Source of the DNA: an uncultured Bacteroidales bacterium
Lineage (GTDB): Bacteria; Bacteroidota; Bacteroidia; Bacteroidales; F082
NCBI GenBank assembly: GCA_947304185.1
Contig: CAMZAM010000003.1
Coordinates: 86,784 to 150,783 of the forward strand
DNA length: 64,000 bases
Direction of reading: 5' to 3'
Numbering within the stretch: position 1 is the stretch's first letter; every line of letters begins with the position of its first letter. Below the pieces are notes generated by a model. That model saw only the letters and a program-made list of their open reading frames with translations, was not told where the DNA came from and did not search any database. Shown in pieces: positions 43,133-52,689 of this stretch. A program made the translations under genes and the position numbers.

Positions 43133-46100
43133 ATGAAAAAACCTGATTTTTTATTTGAGACCAGTTGGGAAGTCTGCAACATGGTCGGTGGTATTTATAC
43201 CGTACTGTCGACCAAGGCTGAAGAAGTAAAGCAACTTCTTGACGATCATTATATTACGATTGGTCCTGATGTGGTGAAAGAAGCCCACGAGACCATGTAT
43301 TTTGTTGAAGACACATCGCTGTTTCCTGAATGGCGTGAAAAAGTGGCTGAGCAACTTGGCGTGAAGGTACGCGTAGGTCGTTGGAAGATCTCCGCTAAGC
43401 CGATAGCTATCCTCATCGACTACACTTCAATGTATTCCATTAAGAATGAGATACTTGCGCATCTCTGGGAGCGTTATCAGCTCGACTCTATTCAAGGTCA
43501 ATGGGACTATATCGAGCCTGTGGTGTTTGGCTACGCAGCGGGCAAAGTCATCGAGAATTTCGTGGAGTGGAACGTGGGGCAGGACGACAACGTGGTGGCG
43601 CATTTCCATGAATGGATGACAGGCGCCGGCGTGCTTTACATCAAGGAGCATTGCCCTTATATCTCAACGGTTTTTACAACTCATGCTACATATCTCGGAC
43701 GCGCTATCAGCGGAAACGGACTGCCGCTTTACAAAGAGCTCGGTTCATATAATTGGCAGACGATGGCAAGTCGGTTCAATATCGTCTCTCAGCAGTCGAT
43801 GGAGATGAAATCGGCTCAAAATGCTGATGTTTTCACCACGGTGAGCGACATCACTGCACAGGAATGCGAGCAGTTTTTACTAAGAAAACCCGATTTTGTT
43901 ACGATAAACGGCATAAATTCTGATTTCGTTAAAAAAGTTGAGAATAGCAACGCATGCAGAGAAAAAAGCAGAGCTAAAGTCTTTGAAATCATCGATACCC
44001 TTTGCGGAAAAGAAGTCTCGCGCGATTCGTTATTGTTGATAAACAGCGGTCGCTACGAGTTCCATAACAAAGGTATCGATCTGTATATCAAGATGTTAGC
44101 TAAGCTGAATCACGACGAGAACCTGAAACGCGACATCGTGGCAGTGATAGCGGTTCCTGGCAACATCGCCGGTCCATCGAAGGATCTGACATATCGTCTC
44201 GAAGGGAAAGCCGAGAAAAACGGTCATACCGAATTCCCTTGTACACATTATATTCATGATTATCAATGGGATATGGTGCTTAACGCTTTACGCGATAATG
44301 GACTTCAAAATAATGAAGGCGACCGCGTGAAGGTGATGTTCATCCCGGCATATCTCAACGGCAACGACGGCATCTTCAACATAAAATACAACGAATTCCT
44401 TTATGGATTCGACCTCTCGGCGTTCCCATCGTATTATGAGCCATGGGGTTACACTCCACTTGAGAGCATCGCACACGGCATCCCGACGATAACTATGGAT
44501 GTCTCCGGATTTGGAAAATACATCCAAGGTAAAAAGATTGATGGCGAGGCGGTTACGGTTGTCCATAGGGAAGAGGGTAATGAAGAAGCAGTCGTCAATG
44601 AGATGCAAAATGTCGTGCTGAAGATGGCAGCTCATTCTGAAAAAGAAAGTGCTGAGATATCTAAAAAAGCAATAGAAATAGCATCTACTTTGACGTGGAA
44701 AGACCTGATTGCCAATTATTGGGATGCATACGACATGGCTGTCAGCAAGTCAGATGGGAAAGAGTATATCAAACAAAGCAAAAAATATTCGGAAGTGTTA
44801 AGAAATTTTGACTATAAGAAACAGGATGCGCCGACTTGGAAGAAGATTTTGATAGAGCCGGTGTATTCGGAGGGTATGAAGAAGTTGCAGGAACTTGCAA
44901 ACAATCTGTGGTGGTGCTGGAATGTTGACGCTATAGAATTATTCGAAAGCATCGATCCTGTAGAGTTTGAACGCCTTGAGCAGAACCCGATAGCGTTGAT
45001 GAAGAGCCTAACTAAGTCGCAGATCGACGATCTTGAGCAGGATGCGGCTTTCATCGAGAAGCTGAATAAAGTCTACGACAAGTTTAGAAAATATATGGAT
45101 GTGAAGCCGGCCGACGACAACAAAATAGCGTATTTCTCAATGGAATACGGTCTTTTGAAGTCACTGAAGATATATTCAGGCGGTCTCGGCATCCTCGCTG
45201 GCGACTACCTCAAACAGGCATCCGACTCGAATGCTAACTTGTTGGCTATCGGACTGTTATACCGCTACGGCTACTTTAACCAGGAGTTGTCGGTGTGGGG
45301 TGACCAGCTCTCGCAGTACCTGCCGCAGAAGTTCTCGATGCTTCCAATTGACCCGGTGCGCGACGAAGAAGGCAACTGGGTGACAATAAGCATCGCGTTC
45401 CCTGGCAGAAACGTGCTGGCTAAGGTGTGGAAAGTCAGCGTGGGAAGGATTAGCCTGTATTTGCTCGACACTGATACTGAAAAGAACGCACCTGAAGACA
45501 GAGCTATCACCGGACAGCTTTATGGTGGCGACAGCGAGATGCGTATCAAGCAGGAGGTGCTTCTCGGCATCGGTGGCATCAGGATGCTTAACGCATTGAA
45601 TATCAAGCCTACGATATACCACTGCAACGAAGGTCATGCCGCCTTCTGCGGACTTGAGAGATTGAGCAACTACGTGACAAAGCATAACCTCGACTTCGAC
45701 GTGGCTAAAGAGCTTGTCAGAACGTCGACGTTGTTTACGACACACACACCAGTTCCAGCCGGTCACGATGCCTTTGAGGAGAATCTCATGAGGACATACC
45801 TGTCGCATTTCCCGCCAAGGGTGAATATCTCGTGGGAAGACTTCATGAATATGGGACGTATCCGTCATAACGACCCGAACGAGAAGTTCTCGATGAGCGT
45901 GCTGGCGGTGAACCTAAGCCAGGAGGTCAACGGTGTGAGCCGCATCCACGGGAGAGTCAGTAGAGAGATGTTCCAGCAGATGTGGCCTGGTTATTTCGCC
46001 GAAGAAAACCACATCGGATACGTCACCAATGGCGTGCATCTCCCGACATGGGCCGATAAACATTGGCAGCGCCTGTATGACAAGGTGTTGGGTGAGGATT

Positions 46101-47362
46101 ATCTTGCCAACCAGTCGGATCCTACCGTTTGGAGGAAGATACAAGACGTTCCCGACAAGGACTTCTGGGAGATTCGTAAGGAATTGAAACACAATCTGAT
46201 AGAGTTTATCAAGGTTAAGATTGCCGACGACATGCAACGTCGTTCTGAGAGTCCTAAACTGATCCTTGAAACAGTGGAGGAACTCAACGAAAACGCTCTG
46301 ATTATCGGCTTTGCAAGACGTTTTGCGACCTACAAACGCGCACATCTGCTGTTCAGAAATCTCGAGAGATTGGCAGAGATAGTCAACGACCCGAAACGTC
46401 CGGTCATATTCTTGTTTGCTGGTAAGGCACACCCGAACGACAAGGCCGGTCAGGATCTTATTAAAAATATCATTGAGGTTAGCAGAAAGAAAGAATTCAT
46501 CGGTAAAGTGTTGTTTATCAATAACTACGACATGGAAATCGGTAAGCTGCTGACGTCGAGTGTCGATATCTGGATGAACACGCCTACACGTCCGCTGGAG
46601 GCTTCGGGAACATCAGGTGAGAAAGCCGCCATGAACGGCACGCTCAACTTCTCGGTGCTCGACGGATGGTGGGCCGAAGGTTATCGTCCGAAGGCAGGTT
46701 GGGCCATCAAAGAAGAACGTACCTATGATGATCAACGTTATCAGGATGAACTCGACGCTGAGACCATTTACAACACCTTCGAAAATGAGATTATCCCACT
46801 GTATTTTAACAGAGATAAAGCCGGAGTGCCATGTAAGTGGATACAGTGCATGAAGAACGATATGATGCAGATTGCGCCGTTCTACACCATGAAACGTATG
46901 CTCGACGACTATTTCAGCCAGTATTACACCAAGCTTATCGAGCGTACCAACTGGATGAAAGCCGACAGATACAAGAAAGCGTTTGAGATCGTCGATTGGA
47001 AACGAAATATCGAGGCTAACTGGGACAAGATCGAGGTCGAATCCATCAAGGTGCCGGATCCTGATGTGCGTCCGCTGACATTCGGAGAGGTTATCATCGC
47101 AGAAATAACGCTGAAGACACCAGGACTGAAAAAAGGCGACGTGGGAATCGAGTTACTTGTCGCTGACAAGGATAAAGACGTAATCAACAAGCTTGTTCTC
47201 GTCGAGCCGTTGTCGTTGGTGGATTCAGGTGAAGGCTGGGCACGTTATTATATCAGTCTGCCTGTCAACAGGGCAGGGGTGTTCAACTACACGTTCAGAA
47301 TCTTCCCGACCAACGCGATGCTGCCTCACAGACAGGATCTGCCGCTTGTAAAATGGATATAA
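43133..47362 (+). CDS. Glycogen synthase (GT3-like) fused to alpha-glucan phosphorylase (GT35)
   Basis: 1409 residues, roughly the sum of a GT3 synthase (about 550) and a phosphorylase (about 850). N-terminal half: FETSWEVCNMVGGIYTVLST (eukaryote-type glycogen synthase start), HFHEWMTGAG, FTTHATYLGRAISG and the E-x7-E motif in EPWGYTPLESIAHGIPT. From about 564 a DUF3417-like lead-in (NNLWWCWN) opens a GT35 phosphorylase: KIAYFSMEYG (about 662), HCNEGHAAF, and the PLP-lysine region EASGTSGEKAAMNG (about 1155), then SVLDGWWAEGY. The same polypeptide would therefore add glucose from a nucleotide sugar and release glucose-1-phosphate. Motifs of both halves look intact. Last gene of the operon. 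Confidence 0.92.
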   Translation: MKKPDFLFETSWEVCNMVGGIYTVLSTKAEEVKQLLDDHYITIGPDVVKEAHETMYFVEDTSLFPEWREKVAEQLGVKVRVGRWKISAKPIAILIDYTSMYSIKNEILAHLWERYQLDSIQGQWDYIEPVVFGYAAGKVIENFVEWNVGQDDNVVAHFHEWMTGAGVLYIKEHCPYISTVFTTHATYLGRAISGNGLPLYKELGSYNWQTMASRFNIVSQQSMEMKSAQNADVFTTVSDITAQECEQFLLRKPDFVTINGINSDFVKKVENSNACREKSRAKVFEIIDTLCGKEVSRDSLLLINSGRYEFHNKGIDLYIKMLAKLNHDENLKRDIVAVIAVPGNIAGPSKDLTYRLEGKAEKNGHTEFPCTHYIHDYQWDMVLNALRDNGLQNNEGDRVKVMFIPAYLNGNDGIFNIKYNEFLYGFDLSAFPSYYEPWGYTPLESIAHGIPTITMDVSGFGKYIQGKKIDGEAVTVVHREEGNEEAVVNEMQNVVLKMAAHSEKESAEISKKAIEIASTLTWKDLIANYWDAYDMAVSKSDGKEYIKQSKKYSEVLRNFDYKKQDAPTWKKILIEPVYSEGMKKLQELANNLWWCWNVDAIELFESIDPVEFERLEQNPIALMKSLTKSQIDDLEQDAAFIEKLNKVYDKFRKYMDVKPADDNKIAYFSMEYGLLKSLKIYSGGLGILAGDYLKQASDSNANLLAIGLLYRYGYFNQELSVWGDQLSQYLPQKFSMLPIDPVRDEEGNWVTISIAFPGRNVLAKVWKVSVGRISLYLLDTDTEKNAPEDRAITGQLYGGDSEMRIKQEVLLGIGGIRMLNALNIKPTIYHCNEGHAAFCGLERLSNYVTKHNLDFDVAKELVRTSTLFTTHTPVPAGHDAFEENLMRTYLSHFPPRVNISWEDFMNMGRIRHNDPNEKFSMSVLAVNLSQEVNGVSRIHGRVSREMFQQMWPGYFAEENHIGYVTNGVHLPTWADKHWQRLYDKVLGEDYLANQSDPTVWRKIQDVPDKDFWEIRKELKHNLIEFIKVKIADDMQRRSESPKLILETVEELNENALIIGFARRFATYKRAHLLFRNLERLAEIVNDPKRPVIFLFAGKAHPNDKAGQDLIKNIIEVSRKKEFIGKVLFINNYDMEIGKLLTSSVDIWMNTPTRPLEASGTSGEKAAMNGTLNFSVLDGWWAEGYRPKAGWAIKEERTYDDQRYQDELDAETIYNTFENEIIPLYFNRDKAGVPCKWIQCMKNDMMQIAPFYTMKRMLDDYFSQYYTKLIERTNWMKADRYKKAFEIVDWKRNIEANWDKIEVESIKVPDPDVRPLTFGEVIIAEITLKTPGLKKGDVGIELLVADKDKDVINKLVLVEPLSLVDSGEGWARYYISLPVNRAGVFNYTFRIFPTNAMLPHRQDLPLVKWI

Positions 47363-47458
47363 TTAGTTAAAAGAGGAGAGATAAAAGTTAAAGGAACGCA
47401 AAGCGGCAAACTTTAATATCTTTTAACTTTAATTCTTCAACTTTTAACCCCAAATGTT

Positions 47459-48034
47459 ATGTCAAAGAAAAAGATAGTGTATATTCACGGCTTCGGAGGC
47501 TCACCGTTCACTCAAACGGTGGGCTTCCTGAACCTTTACTACCCTGATTATGAATGGTGTGCGCTTGAGGTGGACCATCATGCTGGTGCTTCTATCAAGA
47601 AAATCAACGATTTCGCTAAGGAAAATGATGTCTTTGCCATGATTGGCACATCGCTGGGAGGCTTCTACATCCTCTGCAGCGACTTCAACGGTCCCAAGCT
47701 GGTGATAAACCCAGTCATCGAGCCTATGAAGTCGTTGAAAAAGAGTGTGGGCACTGTTCAGTATCATGCTCGCCGGAGCGATGGCGCAACGTCGTTCAAG
47801 TTTACGATGGCCGATTTGTTTGAGTTTAAGAAATTCAAATTCACAGTAAATGAGAATGTTACGTGTCATCATTGTGAGCACGACGAGCTTTTAGGCGACG
47901 ACATCAAACGCGATTACGAGAAAATCTTCAAAAATCGTAAGATGTGCCCTAAGAAGACGTTGCCGTCTCACATCATCAGCGAGAGCTACGTGAAACACGA
48001 AATCGGGGAGTGGTTGCTGACAATTACTGATTAA
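47459..48034 (+). CDS. YqiA/YcfP-like alpha/beta hydrolase
   Basis: 191 residues. VYIHGFGGSPFTQTVGF and the nucleophile elbow GTSLGGFY fit the UPF0227/YqiA esterase family. A later His region (CHHCEHDELLG) likely supplies the rest of the triad. YqiA is an esterase with unknown natural substrate. It follows the glycogen operon after a 96-base AT-rich gap of TTAAAAGTTAAA-like words, and its last 11 bases overlap the convergent exonuclease gene. Confidence 0.8.
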   Translation: MSKKKIVYIHGFGGSPFTQTVGFLNLYYPDYEWCALEVDHHAGASIKKINDFAKENDVFAMIGTSLGGFYILCSDFNGPKLVINPVIEPMKSLKKSVGTVQYHARRSDGATSFKFTMADLFEFKKFKFTVNENVTCHHCEHDELLGDDIKRDYEKIFKNRKMCPKKTLPSHIISESYVKHEIGEWLLTITD

Positions 48035-48593
48035 ACACCTCCATCGCTATCTTCGCGCACGCCTCCGCATCTGCTAAGGCGTTGTGGTGTTTGTTTTTCT
48101 TGGTGAAATCGTAGCCGCAGGCGGATGCGGCGGTCTGTAGTTTGTGGTTCTCCAAGTCAGGAAACACTATCTCTGAGGCGCGTTTGGTGTCGTAAATCTT
48201 GAAACGTTTTCTTCCCATTTTATAGTGCTCAAACAGCGAGTTGAGACAGCGCTTCTCAAACTCGTAGCCGTGCGCCACAAACGGCAATCCTTTGATTTTC
48301 TTCTCAATTTGATTCCAAACTTGAGGAAATATTGGTGCCTTGTCGGTGTCTTTTTTCTTCAATCCATGGATCTTGGTGGTGTAGAAGTCGTAGTAGTTCG
48401 GCACAGGCTTCACCAGACTGTAGAACTCCTCCACGACCTCGCGGTCGCGTACAATGACGACTCCCATGCTACAAACGCTGGTTGTCTCGCCATTGGCGGC
48501 CTCGAAATCGATTGCGACAAAGTCAGGAAGGTCAGGGAGTGGCTCCTCAACCTTTGATTTCACAGTAGTAGATGTCGATGCCATCGTCTTCAA
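48024..48593 (-). CDS. DEDDh 3'-5' exonuclease, DnaQ-like
   Basis: 189 residues. ExoI motif AIDFEAANGE (Asp, Glu), ExoII around PFVAHGYEFEKRCL, and ExoIII HHNALADAEACA, the HxAxxD form of DEDDh enzymes. It is similar to the epsilon subunit of DNA polymerase III but short and stand-alone, so repair or RNA trimming is as likely as proofreading. Start is ATG 48593 or 48584. It overlaps the upstream small gene by 47 bases, a strong hint of coupled translation. Confidence 0.87.
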   Translation of the reverse strand: MKTMASTSTTVKSKVEEPLPDLPDFVAIDFEAANGETTSVCSMGVVIVRDREVVEEFYSLVKPVPNYYDFYTTKIHGLKKKDTDKAPIFPQVWNQIEKKIKGLPFVAHGYEFEKRCLNSLFEHYKMGRKRFKIYDTKRASEIVFPDLENHKLQTAASACGYDFTKKNKHHNALADAEACAKIAMEVFNQ

Positions 48594-48858
48594 ACATTGC
48601 TTCGCTCAGACAATACTGGCCCGGACGGTCATCTTCCTGGAAAAGATAAACCGATGCCTTGTGGAACGTCAGAGGCTTCTGGTCGGCCGAAAGTTTCTGC
48701 ACCGCTTCGTATGAGATGCCTTCAATCTTGCAGAGCTTCATCATAGCCGCAAGGTCAAGGTCGACGTTCACAAACATGTCTTTCTTTCCTTCTTTCCACG
48801 CAATGCTGATGATTCCCGTGGTGTAAAGCTCGAAATCTTTAATCTCTATTCTCTTCAT
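48547..48858 (-). CDS. Small hypothetical protein, 103 residues
   Basis: I do not recognise a family. It is a mixed alpha/beta acidic protein (MKRIEIKDFELYTTGIIS ... DIYYCEIKG) without signal peptide or membrane segment. It ends within the exonuclease gene, overlapping by 47 bases on the same strand, so the two are probably translated together. The dispersed 36-base repeat lies between it and the upstream MATE gene. Confidence 0.65.
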   Translation of the reverse strand: MKRIEIKDFELYTTGIISIAWKEGKKDMFVNVDLDLAAMMKLCKIEGISYEAVQKLSADQKPLTFHKASVYLFQEDDRPGQYCLSEAMFEDDGIDIYYCEIKG

Positions 48859-48890
48859 ATTATTAAAATTATCTCCTTTTTATGTTATAA

Positions 48891-48926
48891 GATTTCTCCA
48901 CTCCGCTTCGCTCCGGTCGAAATGAC
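48891..48926. repeat. Dispersed 36-base repeat, copy B
   Basis: Reverse complement of the unit at 26537-26572 with one difference (CCGG in place of CCGA on the matching strand). It sits in the 75-base gap between the MATE and small hypothetical genes. Confidence 0.8.
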
Positions 48927-48933
48927 GAGTAGG

Positions 48934-50262
48934 TTAGATCTTTAGTTTATGCCACTTGGCGTATTTTATGTAAATCACTGATACTAAGCCTATTAAGCCG
49001 CCATAGAGGTATTCGCAGGTCCAGACCCATTCGACCTTGGTGGTGAGTTGTGTCAGCATCCAGATGTAGATGATGTAAAGCAGCAGGATGCCAAACTCGA
49101 GCCACAACGCTGCGTTGGTCTTGCCTGTTCCTGAGACTGCCTCAAACATCACCGCTCCGATGGCCTGGAAGATGATGGCGCCGCAAATCACGTAAATAGA
49201 AGGGATGGCGGCACCGGCAAGCACCATGTCGTCGGTGTAGATGCTCATCACGGTAGTAGGGAAGAAGAGACAAACCAAAATCAGCGGAATGCAGCAAAGT
49301 ATGCAGTTGAGCACGATTTTGAACAACGTAGTCAGCACCTCGTCGGCTTTGCCGGCTCCGATTATACGGCTTGTGATGGTATTGGATGTGGCTAGGAAGC
49401 CAAAGACCGGGATGAACAGTATCATATAAACGCTGCGGGCTATCGAAGAGATGCCGATGGCTTGCTCGCCCATCTTCTCGACCATGATAAAGAAGATAAA
49501 CCACGCACTGAACGAGAACAGCTTCTGAAACATCGTCGGCGTCGCTATCTTGAAGATGCTGATAATCAATTCTTTACTTGCTCCATGAGGTTTGAAAAGC
49601 TCGTATTCGCGTTTGCCTAAGGTGATGTAGGTGTAGACGAAGAAGAACGTCGTTGCGGTGATCTCGGCAATCAGTGAAGCCAAGGCCGCACCGGCGATAC
49701 CCATCTCCGGCAAGCCCCAGTGACCGAAAATCAGGCAGTAGTCGAGGATGATGTTGACCGTTGCCATGATAATCGTCGAATAGGTGATGACTTTCGTGTT
49801 GGAAAGTCCGGTGTACAACGAGCGGAAGAGGTAGTTAAAACACACGAAGACGATGCCGAACTGCCTCACGTTGATGTATTCCATCGCGCCGGCATAGATG
49901 CTCTCCGACTCTATGATGAAATCAAGGAGCGGACCAGAGAACAGCTTCATTATCGTGAACAAAAGCAGTCCGAAAATGAGTATCGATGCTGCTCCATGCT
50001 GGAAGATGCTGCCTATCTTGTCGTACTCCTGAGCGCCGAAACGTCGGGCGATAATTATCTGAATACCAATGGCTAAGCCCATCGCCATGGTGGTGAACAC
50101 GAAATAATACATGCCCGCCATCATCGAGGCGCCAAGGGCTATCACGCCGAGGTGACCCAAAAACGCTGTGTCGGTGAAGGTGATGAGCGTCTGCGCAAGC
50201 CCGCCAATCATAATCGGGACCGCGATACGCCAAATCTCACGTGTCGAAATACTTGTCTTCAT
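48934..50262 (-). CDS. MATE-family multidrug/toxin exporter
   Basis: 442 residues, about twelve membrane segments in two six-helix halves. The N-terminal part PIMIGGLAQTLITFTDTAFL and the later IISIFKIATPTMFQKLFSF are the paired MATE half starts. MATE proteins export cations or drugs in exchange for Na+ or H+. The substrate is not predictable. A -7 box (TATTTTTG on minus at 50271-50278) lies only 9 bases before the start, so the mRNA may have almost no leader. Confidence 0.93.
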   Translation of the reverse strand: MKTSISTREIWRIAVPIMIGGLAQTLITFTDTAFLGHLGVIALGASMMAGMYYFVFTTMAMGLAIGIQIIIARRFGAQEYDKIGSIFQHGAASILIFGLLLFTIMKLFSGPLLDFIIESESIYAGAMEYINVRQFGIVFVCFNYLFRSLYTGLSNTKVITYSTIIMATVNIILDYCLIFGHWGLPEMGIAGAALASLIAEITATTFFFVYTYITLGKREYELFKPHGASKELIISIFKIATPTMFQKLFSFSAWFIFFIMVEKMGEQAIGISSIARSVYMILFIPVFGFLATSNTITSRIIGAGKADEVLTTLFKIVLNCILCCIPLILVCLFFPTTVMSIYTDDMVLAGAAIPSIYVICGAIIFQAIGAVMFEAVSGTGKTNAALWLEFGILLLYIIYIWMLTQLTTKVEWVWTCEYLYGGLIGLVSVIYIKYAKWHKLKI

Positions 50263-50270
50263 ACACGATG

Positions 50271-50278
50271 CAAAAATA
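50271..50278 (-). promoter_or_regulatory. -7 box for the MATE gene
   Basis: CAAAAATA on plus is TATTTTTG on minus. Its closeness to the start (50262) predicts a near-leaderless transcript. Confidence 0.45.
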
Positions 50279-50312
50279 CAAAATAATATGATGCGATTTG
50301 CGTTAAAATTAT

Positions 50313-50320
50313 TATATTTG
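50313..50320 (+). promoter_or_regulatory. -7 box for the HEAT-TlpA-GH3 operon
   Basis: TATATTTG fits TAnnTTTG and lies about 79 bases before the HEAT-repeat gene; no clear -33 at the normal spacing. Confidence 0.5.
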
Positions 50321-50398
50321 TAGTTTGAATTAGCTTTAGTTTTAAGATTAAAGATGTTTGTTTAAATAATTGATAATCATATATTTATAATGATAAAT

Positions 50399-51958
50399 AT
50401 GAAAATTTTGAAAAGAGTTATTGTGGTTGTGGCCTTGATGGCGATGATTCCCATGCAGATTTTTGCGCAAAAACAGCAAATAAAATGTTTTAGAACGGAT
50501 TATGTGCTTGAGGTTCTGGAAAAACTGAAGTCGCCTAACGATTCGGTAGCTGATGCGGCGCGAAACACTATAATAGCGATGTCGGATGAAGCTTGGATGT
50601 CGCGCGATACAAGAATGCATGATGCTTTGAAGGAGGCTATAATTTCTTACACCGAGAAGTTCCATGCTAAGGACTTTGCTCCTTTCCTGGTAGCTCAACT
50701 TGGAAAAGTTTGCGTGGCCAACGATATTGAAGATGTTATGCGACTTGTTGAAAACGAGGAACTTGCAGATCATGTGATAAGAACGGTAGGCGATATCGAT
50801 GGCTCTGGCAGTTATATCGAGAATTATATCTTGACGCATCATGATGACTTGAAATATAAGGCATCACTGGCTTATGGCGTTGGAAAACAGAACGTCGCAA
50901 GCATGGAAGATGAGCTTGTTTCTTGGCTAAAAGGTGCCGACGAGCCGACAAAAATTGAGATTTATAAGGCACTCGTCGTCATTCGTAGCAATGACAAGAC
51001 TACTTCTATTATTAAAAAAGGTGCTAAAAAACTTCTGAAGAGCAAGTCGACTACAAGCAGAATCGCCAGTCTGGAGATTATTACAGGTCTTGAAGGTGAA
51101 AAAGCTATGCCGACGTTGTATAAAGCACTAAAAGATAAGTCGAGCGATGTAAGAGTCGTGGCTCTTGATCATATGAAACCATATGTAAATCAAGATGTTG
51201 TGAAGAATGTAATGAAAAAATGCAAGAAAGGCGATGCTCTCGTGGACGCCATCAACTGGCTGGGCGACATCAAAGACGACTCGCAGATGGAACTTATCAT
51301 AAAACAGCTGTCATCAGAGAATCCTAAGCTCGTGAAAGCAGCAATTCGTGCTATTTTCAAGATCGACAATGCCGATGGCATCAATGCTGTGAAACCTATG
51401 TTTGGTGGTGATTATCAAGAGATTATAAAAGAATCTATGATAGCTTATGAAGGTAATTATCGCGATGTGATGAACGACGTGATGTGGGTGGGTACCCCAA
51501 AACAACGACTGGGAGCACTGCAGATCGTCGAGTGTCGTCCGGAACCAGGACTTAACGAACGTGTCAGAGAACAGACTTTACACAACGATAAAGCGGTTAA
51601 AGATATGGCATACAAAGTCCTTAAACTCGTGGTAGTGCCAGCAAATGCTAATGCTTTGAAAACTATGTTGGAAAACTGCGACGACAAATATGTAGAGGAT
51701 GTACAACTCGCTATCAAAGCCGCTATGCAAAACGTTCCAGGCAATGTGAAGAACGATTTTGTATCAACGTTGAAACATGTAAAACCTGATAAAATATCAC
51801 GTTATTATAAGGTTTTCGCGTATTTCGGAACAGACCTGTGTGTCGACAAACTGATTGATGCCTATCATAACGGTCCTGATGTTTTCGAAGCAAAAGAAGC
51901 ATTACTTCTTGTCGAAAATGAAGCATATCAACAAAGAATAAGCGAAGTGTTGAAATAA
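50399..51958 (+). CDS. Secreted HEAT-repeat protein
   Basis: 519 residues from ATG 50399 (ATG 50390 is a possible start 3 codons earlier). A signal peptide (MKILKRVIVVVALMAMIPMQ, cleaved after IFA) is followed by repeated helical pairs typical of HEAT/armadillo solenoids, such as ALKDKSSDVRVVALDHMKPY and QLSSENPKLVKAAIRAIFKI. I see no catalytic motif. Such solenoids serve as scaffolds for protein binding. It is the first of three genes that together encode envelope proteins; the gap to the next gene is 14 bases. Confidence 0.82.
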   Translation: MKILKRVIVVVALMAMIPMQIFAQKQQIKCFRTDYVLEVLEKLKSPNDSVADAARNTIIAMSDEAWMSRDTRMHDALKEAIISYTEKFHAKDFAPFLVAQLGKVCVANDIEDVMRLVENEELADHVIRTVGDIDGSGSYIENYILTHHDDLKYKASLAYGVGKQNVASMEDELVSWLKGADEPTKIEIYKALVVIRSNDKTTSIIKKGAKKLLKSKSTTSRIASLEIITGLEGEKAMPTLYKALKDKSSDVRVVALDHMKPYVNQDVVKNVMKKCKKGDALVDAINWLGDIKDDSQMELIIKQLSSENPKLVKAAIRAIFKIDNADGINAVKPMFGGDYQEIIKESMIAYEGNYRDVMNDVMWVGTPKQRLGALQIVECRPEPGLNERVREQTLHNDKAVKDMAYKVLKLVVVPANANALKTMLENCDDKYVEDVQLAIKAAMQNVPGNVKNDFVSTLKHVKPDKISRYYKVFAYFGTDLCVDKLIDAYHNGPDVFEAKEALLLVENEAYQQRISEVLK

Positions 51959-51972
51959 TTTTATAAGATCTG

Positions 51973-52689
51973 ATGAAACAGGCTAAATTATTGATAATCA
52001 TATTGTTATTAACATTGTCCCCGTTCTTGAGAGGACAAGTTAATAATGGCTTGCAGAAAGTGCAGGTGTATGATTTGATATTGGAGGCCGATAAGCAGTT
52101 GGGCGAGTGTCGGGATTATGAATCGTATAAGTCTGTGTATCAATATCTTATATATGGTTTTTCAGAATTAGGGGCTAACATCGCTGTAGATTACATGATT
52201 CGGCTGCCATATTTCGAATATCTCGATGCCACCGATGAACAAAAAGAGGAGATTATGGCAATAGCCAGTTCATTCGAAAGAGTGAAAATTGGTAATAAAG
52301 CTCCTGATATTCAAGCTGTTACGATTAATAACGAGTGTTTTGATTTGTATAATGTCGATCAGGATTATACAATAATACTCTTTTGGTCGTATTCGTGCCC
52401 ACATTGTCATGATCTGTTGAAGGAATTGGCAAATTTTGCAAAGAAAAACAAAAACTTCGCAATTGTGACGGTGAATGTGTCGGGTGAAGTGAAACAGGTA
52501 AAACGTCTTCTGCGTAGAGTAGGGATGAAAAATTACCATAACATTTGTGATGGAGAAGGGTGGCAATCCCCAATTGTTGAAGATTACGCCGTCGACATGA
52601 CGCCCTCTATGATGTTACTCGACAAGGATAAGATCATAATCGGAAAGCCTTTTAATACTGAAGAAATCGAAAATATTGTTGAATTATGA
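51973..52689 (+). CDS. Secreted TlpA/thioredoxin-like protein
   Basis: 238 residues. A signal peptide (KLLIIILLLTLSPFLRG) leads to an N-terminal alpha-helical part of unknown fold (to about 100), then a thioredoxin domain with the CPHC active site (FWSYSCPHCHDLLKEL, about 142-145) and the cis-Pro loop DMTPSMMLLD. CPHC is found in DsbA and in some TlpA relatives. It may reduce or shuffle disulfides in the periplasm. It sits between the HEAT gene and the GH3 fusion and overlaps the latter by 4 bases. Confidence 0.85.
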   Translation: MKQAKLLIIILLLTLSPFLRGQVNNGLQKVQVYDLILEADKQLGECRDYESYKSVYQYLIYGFSELGANIAVDYMIRLPYFEYLDATDEQKEEIMAIASSFERVKIGNKAPDIQAVTINNECFDLYNVDQDYTIILFWSYSCPHCHDLLKELANFAKKNKNFAIVTVNVSGEVKQVKRLLRRVGMKNYHNICDGEGWQSPIVEDYAVDMTPSMMLLDKDKIIIGKPFNTEEIENIVEL

